Under the pieces are notes generated by a model, which saw only the letters and a list, made by a program, of their open reading frames with translations, had not been told where the DNA came from and ran no database searches. This document shows, in pieces, positions 8,171 through 16,657 of a DNA stretch of 56,893 nucleotides. The stretch's first letter is position 1; the number at the start of each line of letters is the position of its first letter. The stretch is taken from the NCBI GenBank assembly GCA_031976395.1, contig DALYLJ010000001.1:1-56893 (forward strand). The letters run 5' to 3'. Made by a program: the position numbers and the translations under genes. This DNA is from UBA11164 sp002420085. Its GTDB lineage: Bacteria > Pseudomonadota > Gammaproteobacteria > Xanthomonadales > Xanthomonadaceae.

Positions 8171-11100
8171 TCAGAACGGGCTCCACTCGACCGTCAGACC
8201 GATCTCGCGGCCCTTGCGGAACTCGCGCACGGTCTCCGACCCCTGGGTGAACTCCGACTTCGGGTCGAGCAGATTGCGCAATCGCAATGACACCCGCCAG
8301 TCGTCGCCGAACTGGCGGCGGTAGCCGAGATCGAGTTGACCGAACGGCTGTTCGAGGATATCCGGAGCGCCATCGACCCCAACCTGAGAAATCCGGGCAC
8401 CCGAGGTGTTGTACAGCAGGGTGAACTGGTTGATGCCCTCGGGGTCTTGGTAGCCGAGTTGCAGATTCACCACGTACCGCGACTGGCCTTCCAGCGGTCG
8501 GATCAGGTTGGTGTTGATGCCGGATTGCTCCGGGTCGAGCCGGACCTCCGAGTCGATCCAGGCATAGTTGGCGCCGATGCTGAAATTGCTCCAGTCCGGC
8601 GCGGCAAGGCCAATCCGGCCCAGCCACGAATCCTGATCGATCCAGCGATCGAGGAAACTCAGGCTCTTGAACAGATCGAACTCGACACCCTGGTTGATGG
8701 CGCCCTCGGCATTGGCCACGGTGATGATCGGATCGCCACTGCCGGGGGTGAGCTGCTTCTCGATCGGGTCGTCGAATTCCTTGCGGAACAGGGCCAGCGA
8801 CAGGCTCTCGGTCGGCGAAAAGTAATACTCCCAGCGCGCGTCGTAATTGGTGATGCGGGTCTGCCGCAGGTTGGGATTACCGAAGGCCAGTTGATCGAGC
8901 AGCGGGTCAACGAACTGGGCCGGGGTCAGCTCGCGAAAATCCGGGCGCGACAGGGTCTCGCTGTACCCCAGGCGAAGCTGCTGGTTACCGGTGATCCACC
9001 AGGTGGCGGCCGCCGACGGCAGACGATCGACTTCATCGATGGTTGCAACCAGCGGCGGATCATTGGGATTGATCACCGAGAAGGTGACCACGTTCTGCAG
9101 GTTGTCCTCCTCGCGCAGGCCGCCGACCAACCGCACCCGATCGAACAGATTGAGGTCGAGGGTGACGGCGCGGTAATCGAGCGCCTGCTCGGCGAAATAG
9201 GTGTCGGTACGCGCCGTCTGTTCGGTGAGCACGAAACCACGCGGACCGATGTTCTCGTCGGCAAAGATCAATCCGGGCGTCGGCAGGCGCAACACCGCCG
9301 GGTCGAGGAAGCGCGAGGCGACGAAGCTGAAGCGGCGGATGAAGGAATCGCGCTCGCGATCCACGGCGCCCTTGACCAGACCCAGACTCGCCGAAAGACC
9401 GTTGTCGAAGGCGACCGGAATGCGCAGATGGGCTTCCCAGTTGCGGCTGTCGTCGCTCAGATCCTCGAACCGGAACAGGTTGCCATCGGCGGCAGCCGAA
9501 AATACCCGTTCGCCGGCTTCGTTGAAATCGAAGCGCAGGTCGCTGCCGCCCGGCGCATAGCGGCCGGCGGCGGCCTGGGTGTAATGCCAATCCAGTTCCA
9601 GCGGCTGCAGGGGCGAGGCGAACGGCAGGGGAATCCGGTGCTCGCCCGAGGATTGACTGACCTTGAGGTCGTTCTCGATCCACTCGATCAGGTTGCGCTC
9701 CAGCACCTGGCTATCGACCTCGCCGGTGGTGATCCGCAGTTCTTCCTCGGTCTGGCGAACCAGGGTACGGCCGAAACGAACCGTGTGCAGATCGCCGTAC
9801 TCGATGCCGAAGGCCGCGTAGCCGCTCAGATCGTACTCGCGGATGCTGCGTTGCAGTTCGGTCTGGCCGCGCAGGGCCAGGCCGGCATCGGAACTTCGGA
9901 AGGTGCGGCGAATCTCGTCCCGGTTGTCGCGGCCGTTGCCATAGCGCATGGCCGCGATCAGGCCGATCGACCACTGTTCGCCCAGATTCAATCGATAGCC
10001 GCCGGACAGGCCGAGGCTGCCGTTCGGAGCATTGCGGCTGCGACCGATGTCCAGACTGCGGCTCAGCAGAGCCTCGCCGACCGCCTCGATCTCACCGGCG
10101 CTCAGTCCGTCCGGGGTGAACGGTCCGCGCGCACGCAGAAACCGTCCGGCCTCGCGCAGTTCACGCAGCACCTCGGGCTCGGCCCGAGTCCCATCGTCGA
10201 ATCCGGTGAAATCGCGTCCACCGCCGTCGAGGTCGAGGCCATCGGCGAAGGTGGTGCCATCAATGACCGTGCCGCCAACCGAAATCTTCAGGAACGGCGC
10301 TTCCGGCACGCCTACGGTGCGCAGTTGGATGGTGCCACCGCCGAACTCGCCAGGCATTTCCGGAGAGAAGGTCTTCTGCACCACCACGCCTTGCAGGATG
10401 CTGGTCGGAAACAGATCCAGCGGCACCACGCGACGGGTCGGATCGGGACTGGGAATCTGGGCACCGTTGAACAACACGCTGGAATAGCGCTCGCCGAGTC
10501 CGCGCACGAACACGAATTTGCCATCGATCAAGGTCAGCCCGGTGACCCGCTTGAGCGCACCGGCGGCATCGGAATCGCCAGCCCGTGATATCTGCTCGGC
10601 CCCGAGGATGTCGGTGACCGCCGAGGAATTGCGCCGCTCCTCGACGAAGGCCGCCAGCGAGCCTTCGATGAACGGTTCGAGCACGACGAACTCGGGCAGT
10701 TCCAGTCCGGCCGGGGTCAGTTCAACATCACGCACGGTGGCCTGTTCGGCCACGATCGCGACCGCATTGAGGGTCTGGGCGCCGAACTGCGGGGCGATCA
10801 CCGACAGCGCATAGCGGCCGGCGGGCAGCGGAATCCGGTAGCGCCCCTCGGCGTCGGTGACCACATCCAGCGGGGTGCCGGCAACGAACACGCGGGCACC
10901 GACCACCGGGCTGCCGTCCTCGGCGCTGATCACCCGGCCGGTCAGTTCACCCGGCGGACCGGACGCCGCTGTGGCGGCTTCGCCCTCGCCGACCTGCGCG
11001 CCCTGGCGCGAGCTTTCGATGAACACGCTGGGTGCGGCATCGGGATAGAGCGTGGCGACGATCTCGGCACTCTCCTGCGCGGCCAGATCGAGGTCGAGTG

Positions 11101-11350
11101 TCAGCACCTCGCGACCGTCGCGCCAGACGCTCAGGCGCCGAGCGCCGGCCTCGACCTGAACCCGCACCGCACCCTCGGCATTGGTGCGGGCGATCGGTAG
11201 CTGGTCGATGCGCACTTCGGCCTCGGCCAGCGGTATCTGATCGTCGAACAGCACCAGTGACAGCGAGGCCGGATCGGCCGCCAGTGCCGACTGCACGGCC
11301 GCGACCAGGGCAGCGAAGGCGAGGGTCGGTCGGTGGCGAAATCGGGTCAT
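8171..11350 (-). CDS. TonB-dependent outer-membrane receptor with carboxypeptidase-regulatory-like domain
   Basis: With start at MTRFRHRP (11350) the protein has 1059 residues and a signal peptide ending ALA at about residue 25. In order: a short beta-sandwich with PEGA-like character (about 30-105), a second carboxypeptidase-regulatory-like domain (GELTGRVISAEDGSPVVGARVF..., about 140-220), a TonB-box-like LPEFVVL, a plug (SSAVTDILGAEQISRAGD, VRGLGERYSSVLFNGA, GEFGGGTIQLRT) and a long beta-barrel ending in a terminal Phe (VEWSPF). Such receptors import scarce ligands using TonB energy, or act as oligomer/peptide transporters. The substrate cannot be read from sequence. The frame stays open 26 codons upstream, but that stretch lacks a signal sequence. 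It lies 47 nt after the TPR gene. Confidence 0.92.
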   Translation of the reverse strand: MTRFRHRPTLAFAALVAAVQSALAADPASLSLVLFDDQIPLAEAEVRIDQLPIARTNAEGAVRVQVEAGARRLSVWRDGREVLTLDLDLAAQESAEIVATLYPDAAPSVFIESSRQGAQVGEGEAATAASGPPGELTGRVISAEDGSPVVGARVFVAGTPLDVVTDAEGRYRIPLPAGRYALSVIAPQFGAQTLNAVAIVAEQATVRDVELTPAGLELPEFVVLEPFIEGSLAAFVEERRNSSAVTDILGAEQISRAGDSDAAGALKRVTGLTLIDGKFVFVRGLGERYSSVLFNGAQIPSPDPTRRVVPLDLFPTSILQGVVVQKTFSPEMPGEFGGGTIQLRTVGVPEAPFLKISVGGTVIDGTTFADGLDLDGGGRDFTGFDDGTRAEPEVLRELREAGRFLRARGPFTPDGLSAGEIEAVGEALLSRSLDIGRSRNAPNGSLGLSGGYRLNLGEQWSIGLIAAMRYGNGRDNRDEIRRTFRSSDAGLALRGQTELQRSIREYDLSGYAAFGIEYGDLHTVRFGRTLVRQTEEELRITTGEVDSQVLERNLIEWIENDLKVSQSSGEHRIPLPFASPLQPLELDWHYTQAAAGRYAPGGSDLRFDFNEAGERVFSAAADGNLFRFEDLSDDSRNWEAHLRIPVAFDNGLSASLGLVKGAVDRERDSFIRRFSFVASRFLDPAVLRLPTPGLIFADENIGPRGFVLTEQTARTDTYFAEQALDYRAVTLDLNLFDRVRLVGGLREEDNLQNVVTFSVINPNDPPLVATIDEVDRLPSAAATWWITGNQQLRLGYSETLSRPDFRELTPAQFVDPLLDQLAFGNPNLRQTRITNYDARWEYYFSPTESLSLALFRKEFDDPIEKQLTPGSGDPIITVANAEGAINQGVEFDLFKSLSFLDRWIDQDSWLGRIGLAAPDWSNFSIGANYAWIDSEVRLDPEQSGINTNLIRPLEGQSRYVVNLQLGYQDPEGINQFTLLYNTSGARISQVGVDGAPDILEQPFGQLDLGYRRQFGDDWRVSLRLRNLLDPKSEFTQGSETVREFRKGREIGLTVEWSPF

Positions 11351-11397
11351 CGGGCGGGTTCCGGCAACGAGCGGGCGGCGGTCGGGGCAGTTGACGA

Positions 11398-12573
11398 TCA
11401 GGAACAGGTCCAGCGGGCATCGCCGCACTCGCTCATCAGGCGGCGCAGTTCGGTGGCCTTGCGGAACAGTTCCGGCCGGGTCAGGGCCTGCAAGTGACGC
11501 TCGGCAGCCTGGTGGTCGCCGTCGCGGTAGTGGGCATAGGCGAGGGCGTAGCGCACGTCTTCGTCGGCCAGCAGGCCGGCGCGGTAGAGTGCTTCCTCCA
11601 TCGCCGCCACCTGGTCATAACGACGCAGTTCGAGCAGCAGGCCGACCCGCTGCTTCAGCCGGCGCTCCGGCTCGGGCACCAGGGCATTGGCGCGCAGCGC
11701 ACGGGTCGGCTGACCGGCGCGACGCAGCAGTTCGGCGGTCTCGGCATACAGGGCCGGCTCGGCGACAGCGGCACGCGCCAGGATTTCGGCAGCAGCCATC
11801 GGGGCGTCGGCCTCCAGCCAGGTCTGCGCCAGCGCCTTGGGGATGCTGACATCCTCGGGGAACCGCATCCCGGCTTCTTCCAGGAACACCAGCGCGGCCT
11901 GGGTATCACCGCTGCGGCGCAGTGCCGTGCCGATGGCGACGTAGTCTTCGGCCTTGCCCTCGGCCCGCCGCAGATAGGTGCGACCGAGTTCGGCGGCCTC
12001 CCGATTGAGCCCGGCATCGATCAGATAGAACACCTGCCGGCGCAGAAAGCCGTGATTGCCGGGAAAGCGCTCGCTGGCCCGACTGAGGGTGTCGAACGTC
12101 TCCTGGCGCCGCCCCAGCATCCAGTAGGCATGGCCACGCATCAACCAGGCCCCGGAAAGCGCCGCGACGCCCTCACCGGCTGCGTCGAGCGCAGCCAGCG
12201 CGTCGCCGTAGCGCTCGATGGCGAAGTACGCCTGGGCACGATAAAGGTGGATCAGCGGGTCGTTCTGACCGGCAGCGATGGCTTCGGCGAAGGCGTCGGC
12301 AGCCTCGCTGTGGCGGCTGCGCTCCAGGGCGATCAGGCCGCGCACGGTGTGGTACTGGCCACGATCGAGCGCCTCATCGGCGACATCGACCTGGGCCAGC
12401 GCCTCCTCGGCCCGCGCGTACTCGCCGTCGCGGGTCAGCAGGGTCGCCAGGGCGAGGTAATCGACCTCGTCCTCGCCCTTCTTTGCCGCCAGCGGCGGGG
12501 TCAGCACCAGGCCGGCCACCAACAGGACGAGTGGCAGAACGAATCGAATCGGCACAGGGAAGGGGCTCTGCAT
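11398..12573 (-). CDS. Periplasmic tetratricopeptide-repeat protein of the TonB locus
   Basis: A 391-residue protein with a signal peptide (hydrophobic 9-27, cleavage near PLAA). The remainder is a chain of TPR-like helical pairs (for example ALATLLTRDGEYARAEEALA, YRAQAYFAIERYGDALAALD, GHAYWMLGRRQETFDTLSRA). The ATG follows the tonB stop with one base between (TGACATG), so it is translationally coupled. A TPR protein in this position is a usual component of DUF3450/TtpC/ExbB/ExbD/TonB operons in gammaproteobacteria; a scaffold role is generally assumed but not shown by this sequence. Confidence 0.85.
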   Translation of the reverse strand: MQSPFPVPIRFVLPLVLLVAGLVLTPPLAAKKGEDEVDYLALATLLTRDGEYARAEEALAQVDVADEALDRGQYHTVRGLIALERSRHSEAADAFAEAIAAGQNDPLIHLYRAQAYFAIERYGDALAALDAAGEGVAALSGAWLMRGHAYWMLGRRQETFDTLSRASERFPGNHGFLRRQVFYLIDAGLNREAAELGRTYLRRAEGKAEDYVAIGTALRRSGDTQAALVFLEEAGMRFPEDVSIPKALAQTWLEADAPMAAAEILARAAVAEPALYAETAELLRRAGQPTRALRANALVPEPERRLKQRVGLLLELRRYDQVAAMEEALYRAGLLADEDVRYALAYAHYRDGDHQAAERHLQALTRPELFRKATELRRLMSECGDARWTCS

Positions 12574-12574
12574 G

Positions 12575-13207
12575 TCAGCCTCGGCTCAGGTCGAAGCGAA
12601 CCCGCTGCCGCGCCCAGACCCGGACGTTCTCGCCCTTGTAGCTGGCCGGCTCGAACTTCCAGTTCTGCACGCCGGCCATGGCGACATCGTCGAACACCCC
12701 GGCCGGCTCCGACTCCAGCACCTTGACCCGCTCGACCTGTCCGGTCGGACTGATCAGCACGCTCAGCAGCACGTAGCCGGTGATGCCGGATGCCTTGGCC
12801 CGCGGCGGGTAGATCATGGCGGTCTGGACCAGCGGTCGCGGGGGCTGATCGACCGTATCATCGGTCATCACCACCTCGCCGCCATCGCCGAGCAGACCCT
12901 TGCCGAGGTCGAGTTCGGAGGCATCGAAGGCCGGCAGGCCGAAGTCGAGCCCGGACAGCGCCGAGTCGAGCCCGACCAGCGGGGTCGGTGCCTGCCGCTG
13001 CGGCCGCTTGGGCGGCTCGGGCTTGCGCACCGGCTGCTGCTGGGGCGGCTTTTCCTTGCGCACGAGTTCGATCTGGCTGCCGCGTTCGCCGTCATCATCG
13101 CGCTGGGTGCCCAACTGGCGGTTCATCACCAGCATGAGCCCGAGCACCATGGCAAAGCCCAGCACGGCGCTGATCGCACCGGCCAGTCGCGCTCGACGAC
13201 CGTCCAT
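12575..13207 (-). CDS. tonB: TonB energy transducer (TonB2 type)
   Basis: A 210-residue protein with one N-terminal membrane helix (about 10-28, VLGFAMVLGLMLVM), a Lys/Pro/Gln-rich periplasmic linker (KEKPPQQQPVRKPEPPKRP) and a C-terminal TonB domain (about 130-208: YPPRAKASGITGYVLLSVLI, then WKFEPASYKGENV). It transmits proton-motive-force energy from ExbB/ExbD to outer-membrane receptors. It is short, as TonB2 proteins are. It starts 3 nt after exbD and is coupled to the TPR gene. The natural client is the receptor two genes downstream. Confidence 0.93.
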   Translation of the reverse strand: MDGRRARLAGAISAVLGFAMVLGLMLVMNRQLGTQRDDDGERGSQIELVRKEKPPQQQPVRKPEPPKRPQRQAPTPLVGLDSALSGLDFGLPAFDASELDLGKGLLGDGGEVVMTDDTVDQPPRPLVQTAMIYPPRAKASGITGYVLLSVLISPTGQVERVKVLESEPAGVFDDVAMAGVQNWKFEPASYKGENVRVWARQRVRFDLSRG

Positions 13208-13210
13208 CGA

Positions 13211-13624
13211 TCAGCCCTCGCCGGCTTCGGCGACGGTGGCCACGCCGACATCCTCGGCGCCGGCCAGCCGGGCCTGATCGACCACTTCGACCAGACGTCC
13301 CGAAGGCACCGCCTCGTCGGTCACCACCAGGACCGATTTGCCGGTCGATGCGCGCAACTGATCGCGCAGCCGACCCTGAATCGCCCACACCCGCACCGGC
13401 TCACCATCGAGGTAGACCTCACCGGCCTTGTCGATGTACAGCCGGATCGCCTTGGTCGAGGCGACCTGCTGGGTCTTGGCGCCCGGCCGGTCGATGTCGA
13501 GCTTCATGTCCTTGACGAAGGTGGTGCTGACCATGAAGAAGATCAGCAGGATGAAGGTCATGTCGATCATCGGGGTGAGATCGACGGCGCCCTCGGCGGC
13601 CTTGGTCTGTCGGCGTCTGAGCAT
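13211..13624 (-). CDS. exbD: ExbD-type biopolymer transport protein
   Basis: A 137-residue ExbD with start MLRRRQTKAAEGAVDLTPMI. The single transmembrane helix carries the conserved proton-path aspartate (D21 in LTPMIDMTFILLIFFMV), followed by a periplasmic ExbD/TolR domain (VYLDGEPV, VLVVTDEAVPSGRLVEVVDQ). The frame is open 28 codons further upstream into exbB, but the ATG at 13624, 4 nt after the exbB stop, matches the family N-terminus. Operon order ExbB-ExbD-TonB is the TonB2 arrangement. Confidence 0.95.
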   Translation of the reverse strand: MLRRRQTKAAEGAVDLTPMIDMTFILLIFFMVSTTFVKDMKLDIDRPGAKTQQVASTKAIRLYIDKAGEVYLDGEPVRVWAIQGRLRDQLRASTGKSVLVVTDEAVPSGRLVEVVDQARLAGAEDVGVATVAEAGEG

Positions 13625-13628
13625 GGGT

Positions 13629-14240
13629 TCAGCCTGGTTGCACGGGGGCGACGAGAATGTCCTTGATCTGCGCCAGATCGCCGGCCAGGCGTTCGGCGCG
13701 ACGATCAAGCACGGTCTTGGCGATCAGGCCCGGCACCGCCACCACCAGACCCATCTGGGTGGTGAACAGCGCCGTGGCGATACCGGAGGCGATGCCGCCG
13801 GATTGCGAGAACATCGTCATGTCGCCGAGCGACTCGAAGGTGACGATCATGCCCATCACCGTGCCGAGCAGGCCGAGCATGGGCGCGATGCCGACCAGCG
13901 AGGTGATCAGGGTGGCGTGCCGCCTGAGCAGACCATCGAAATCGCCGAAGGCATCGTCGAGCCGACGGCGCAGGTCCGGCACACCGGCCTCACGCAGTTT
14001 CAGGCCACGCACGATCGCCTCGTCGATGATGCCCTCGACCGATTGCCGACGACCGTCGGCGTAGCGCTTGATCAGCACCCGGACATTGCTGGTGCTGCCG
14101 CGACGCAGCAGCGCCCAGCGGGTGCCGATGGCGTACCACAGCAGGGCGGTGGCCAGCAGCAGGGGCGGCATCACCACGCCACCACTGCTCAGGTAACCGC
14201 CGAGCGCGTCGTACCAGTGGGCCGAGCCGCCGCTGATCAT
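13629..14240 (-). CDS. exbB: ExbB-type proton-channel protein (MotA/TolQ/ExbB family)
   Basis: A 203-residue protein with three membrane helices: near 22-40 (VVMPPLLLATALLWYAIG), near 112-132 (LVGIAPMLGLLGTVMGMI) and near 145-172 (IASGIATALFTTQMGLVVAVPG). The GLLGTVMGMI and TTQMGLVVAVPG segments are family signatures. With ExbD it forms the inner-membrane motor that energises TonB. It lies 13 nt after the larger TtpC-like ExbB gene, a two-ExbB arrangement characteristic of the TtpC/TonB2 systems of Vibrio and relatives. Confidence 0.93.
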   Translation of the reverse strand: MISGGSAHWYDALGGYLSSGGVVMPPLLLATALLWYAIGTRWALLRRGSTSNVRVLIKRYADGRRQSVEGIIDEAIVRGLKLREAGVPDLRRRLDDAFGDFDGLLRRHATLITSLVGIAPMLGLLGTVMGMIVTFESLGDMTMFSQSGGIASGIATALFTTQMGLVVAVPGLIAKTVLDRRAERLAGDLAQIKDILVAPVQPG

Positions 14241-14253
14241 GATCCGCTCGCGC

Positions 14254-15666
14254 TCAGGCCGACCGACGCGCAGCCGCCAGTTGCGCGTCCTGGTAGAGGT
14301 TGACCACCTTCAACGCGGCCTTCTCCATGTCGTCCTTGATCCGCTCGGCCCAGCCGTTGAGCAGGTTGCCGAGCAGCAGCACCGGAATCGCCACCATCAG
14401 ACCCAACTGAGTGGTCACCAGGGCGGTGGCGATGCCGCCGGACAGCAGCTTGGGATCGGAGGTGCCGAATTCGGTGATGACATCGAAAGTCTGGATCATG
14501 CCGGTCACCGTACCGAGCAGGCCGAGCAGGGGCGCGACGGCAGCGATCATCAGGATGAAGGTGCCGAATCGACTGAGATGGCTGGACTCGTGCAGGATCG
14601 ACTCGGAGACGATGTCTTCGAGATGCTCGCGGTCGCGGTCGATGTTGCGCAGGGCGGCGGTCACCACCCGCGCAGCCGATCCCTTGAAGCGCTTGGCAGC
14701 GGCGATCGCATTGTCGGTGCGGCCAGCACCGAGTTCGCGCGCCACGCCATCGATGATCGGCGCGATCGCGGCACCGGCGTTCTTCAGGAATACGCTGCGC
14801 GCCAGCACCAGCCCGAGCGCCAGCAGGCCAAGCGCGACGATGATGTAACCGATCAGGCCGCCCTTGGCGATCTCGCCCCACAGGGTCTTGACCTCCGGAT
14901 CGGAGACAGCAGCATTGGCGTTCTCGAACAGATAGACCTGCATCGGCGAGGGCAGCGTGCCCGCCGCCAGGGCCTCGGCACTGGCTGCCGCTGGCGCCGC
15001 CCACAGCCGGAAGCGACCGCCGCCGGCCGGTGCCAGCGCGCCGGAACCGTCCTTGCTGACACCGAAGGCGGCGATGTTGCCGAAGCGGATGATCGTACCG
15101 CGCACTTCGCTGCCATCGGCCAGATAGAACACGCCGGCTTCACTGCGCAGGCGACCGAAGTCGGTCAGGGCAGCGAGCGCGGTGTCGAACACCGTGTCCA
15201 GGCGCTGGCTCGGGTCGGCCGCCTGGAACTGCTGATCATCGAGTGCGGTGATCCCGAAGCCGCCGAGGGTGGCGCGGGCCTGCTCGAAGGTCACGTCCAG
15301 CAGTTCGGTGTTCTCGATCAGGCTCTGCTCGCGCTGCTCGATCAGCAGCAGTTGGTCGCTGAGTGATTCGGCCTCGGACTTGGCCGCCAGCGCGCCCGCT
15401 TCCAGACGACCGATCTCGGCCTCCAGGCGGGTACGATCAGCCTCGAAGCGCGTCCGGGTCTGCTCGATGCGGGCGGTCAGCTCACGCTTCTGCGCTTCGA
15501 GAAAGGCGAATTCGCGCTTGTACGCCTGCTCCAGCGCGACCTGCGGTGCCGGCGCGGCAGCCGGCGGCTCGGGGGCGGGCGCGGTGGTCGGCACGCCATC
15601 CTGGGCGCCGGCCACGCCCGCGAACAACAGACTGACCAGCAGTCCGGCGGTCGAAAGCCGATTCAT
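14254..15666 (-). CDS. ttpC: TtpC-like large ExbB paralogue with periplasmic coiled coil
   Basis: With ATG at 15666 the protein has 470 residues. A signal-type N-terminus (MNRLSTAGLLVSLLFAGVAG) is followed by a long charged coiled-coil segment (about 45-125), a globular periplasmic region (ADGSEVRGTIIRFGNIAAFG), then a MotA/TolQ/ExbB domain with membrane helices near 245-270, 345-370 and 390-415 (LGLLGTVTGMIQTF, TTQLGLMVAIPVLLLG). This is the architecture of TtpC, an accessory subunit of the Vibrio TonB2 complex. The start overlaps the DUF3450 stop (ATGA). The open frame upstream of 15666 runs inside the DUF3450 gene and is not family-like. The gene symbol is given by architecture and synteny. 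Confidence 0.82.
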   Translation of the reverse strand: MNRLSTAGLLVSLLFAGVAGAQDGVPTTAPAPEPPAAAPAPQVALEQAYKREFAFLEAQKRELTARIEQTRTRFEADRTRLEAEIGRLEAGALAAKSEAESLSDQLLLIEQREQSLIENTELLDVTFEQARATLGGFGITALDDQQFQAADPSQRLDTVFDTALAALTDFGRLRSEAGVFYLADGSEVRGTIIRFGNIAAFGVSKDGSGALAPAGGGRFRLWAAPAAASAEALAAGTLPSPMQVYLFENANAAVSDPEVKTLWGEIAKGGLIGYIIVALGLLALGLVLARSVFLKNAGAAIAPIIDGVARELGAGRTDNAIAAAKRFKGSAARVVTAALRNIDRDREHLEDIVSESILHESSHLSRFGTFILMIAAVAPLLGLLGTVTGMIQTFDVITEFGTSDPKLLSGGIATALVTTQLGLMVAIPVLLLGNLLNGWAERIKDDMEKAALKVVNLYQDAQLAAARRSA

Positions 15667-16442
15667 TGGCCACCTCCGATCGCCACGATCGGCAACTCGA
15701 AGTAGCCCTGGCGAATCTGCTTGCGCAGCGCGTCGAACAGGGCCTCGATGCGCGCCACGTCGGCGCTGTCGGTCAGCCGCTGCCACTGCCAGGTGTCACC
15801 GGCGCCGGTACGCACCGCCTGACCGACCTGGCCATCGGTGGTCTGGAAGTACAGCGCCATGGTGCCGAGCTTGGCCACGTCGGCCAGCATCTTCCAGCCA
15901 TCGACGGTGATGGTCTGGCGATGCAGGCTGTTCTCGCGGGTCAGCCGGAATTCGTCTTCGTACAGTGCCCACAGCCGATTCACGGCGCGCTGCGGCGGGA
16001 TCGCCCCGCTCTCGATCTGGACCACGAAGCGATCCAGTTCGCCCAGCCGCTCCTCGATCTTGAACGGCACACCCGCTGCGACCTGGGTGCGCAGCGCCGC
16101 GATCTTGGCCAGCAGGATCGGCTTGAGCGCATCGCCTTCGAGGCCGATCTCGGCCTGTGCCTGCTCGGCCGCTGCGCGCTTCTCGCGCAGCTCACGCGCC
16201 ACCCGTTGCTGGCGCTCCAGGCTGGCGGTCAATTCGGCGCGCTGGGCATTGAGGCCAGCCAGGGTGGTGCGCTGCTCCTCGCGCAACAGTTCCAGTTCGC
16301 CATTGATGCGCTCCACTTCGCCGCGAAGTTCGATCAGGCGCTGGGCGAGCGGGTCGTCCTGGGCGATGGCAACGACCGGCAGCAGGGCGAGCGGCACGGC
16401 CAGCGTGGCCACCCAGAGGCGGTACACGTAGTGGCGAGGCAT
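15663..16442 (-). CDS. DUF3450 periplasmic coiled-coil protein, first gene of the TonB operon
   Basis: A 259-residue protein with a signal peptide (about 1-27, ending VAIAQ), an extended coiled coil (about 33-100: LRGEVERINGELELLREEQ) and a conserved C-terminal part (FKIEERLGELDRFVVQIE, NRLWALYEDEF, GTMALYFQTTDG). This is the DUF3450 family, which consistently precedes TtpC-ExbB-ExbD-TonB-TPR genes; its exact role is unknown. It is probably the promoter-proximal gene: nothing co-directional lies upstream, and a Pho-box-like repeat is found 68-96 nt before its ATG. Confidence 0.88.
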   Translation of the reverse strand: MPRHYVYRLWVATLAVPLALLPVVAIAQDDPLAQRLIELRGEVERINGELELLREEQRTTLAGLNAQRAELTASLERQQRVARELREKRAAAEQAQAEIGLEGDALKPILLAKIAALRTQVAAGVPFKIEERLGELDRFVVQIESGAIPPQRAVNRLWALYEDEFRLTRENSLHRQTITVDGWKMLADVAKLGTMALYFQTTDGQVGQAVRTGAGDTWQWQRLTDSADVARIEALFDALRKQIRQGYFELPIVAIGGGQ

Positions 16443-16509
16443 TGGGGTGGGGTCTCCGGAGGGATTCAGACACGCGGGGCACCGGTCGGATGCCGACGGT
16501 GGTCAGGAT

Positions 16510-16538
16510 ATGACCGACCGATGACCGATTTATGACAC
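16510..16538 (-). promoter_or_regulatory. Pho-box-like triple direct repeat upstream of the TonB operon
   Basis: On the plus strand ATGACCG (16510-16516), ATGACCG (16521-16527) and ATGACAC (16532-16538) recur with an exact 11-bp period. Spacers are ACCG and ATTT. Read on the minus strand, the direction of the DUF3450 operon, this is GTGTCAT-AAAT-CGGTCAT-CGGT-CGGTCAT. The PhoB consensus is CTGTCAT-A/T-rich4-CTGTCAT with the same period, so the first two units each match 6 of 7 positions and the first spacer is A/T only. An additional inverted repeat GGTCA-N5-TGACC overlaps the third unit (16501-16515). A divergent effect on argS is possible. Confidence 0.5.
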
Positions 16539-16657
16539 CGCACCGGCTATCCGGCGCGAGCGAACGCCGGCATCTCCGCCCGGGCGACGGCCCAGGCCGG
16601 CCACCGCCGGGACCGGCAATGCCGGCTACAATGGAGGTTTTTACGCCGACACGCCCC

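Noticed and set aside
8336..10588. Plus-strand frame of 750 codons opposite the TonB receptor
   Set aside because: Shadow of a certain receptor gene.
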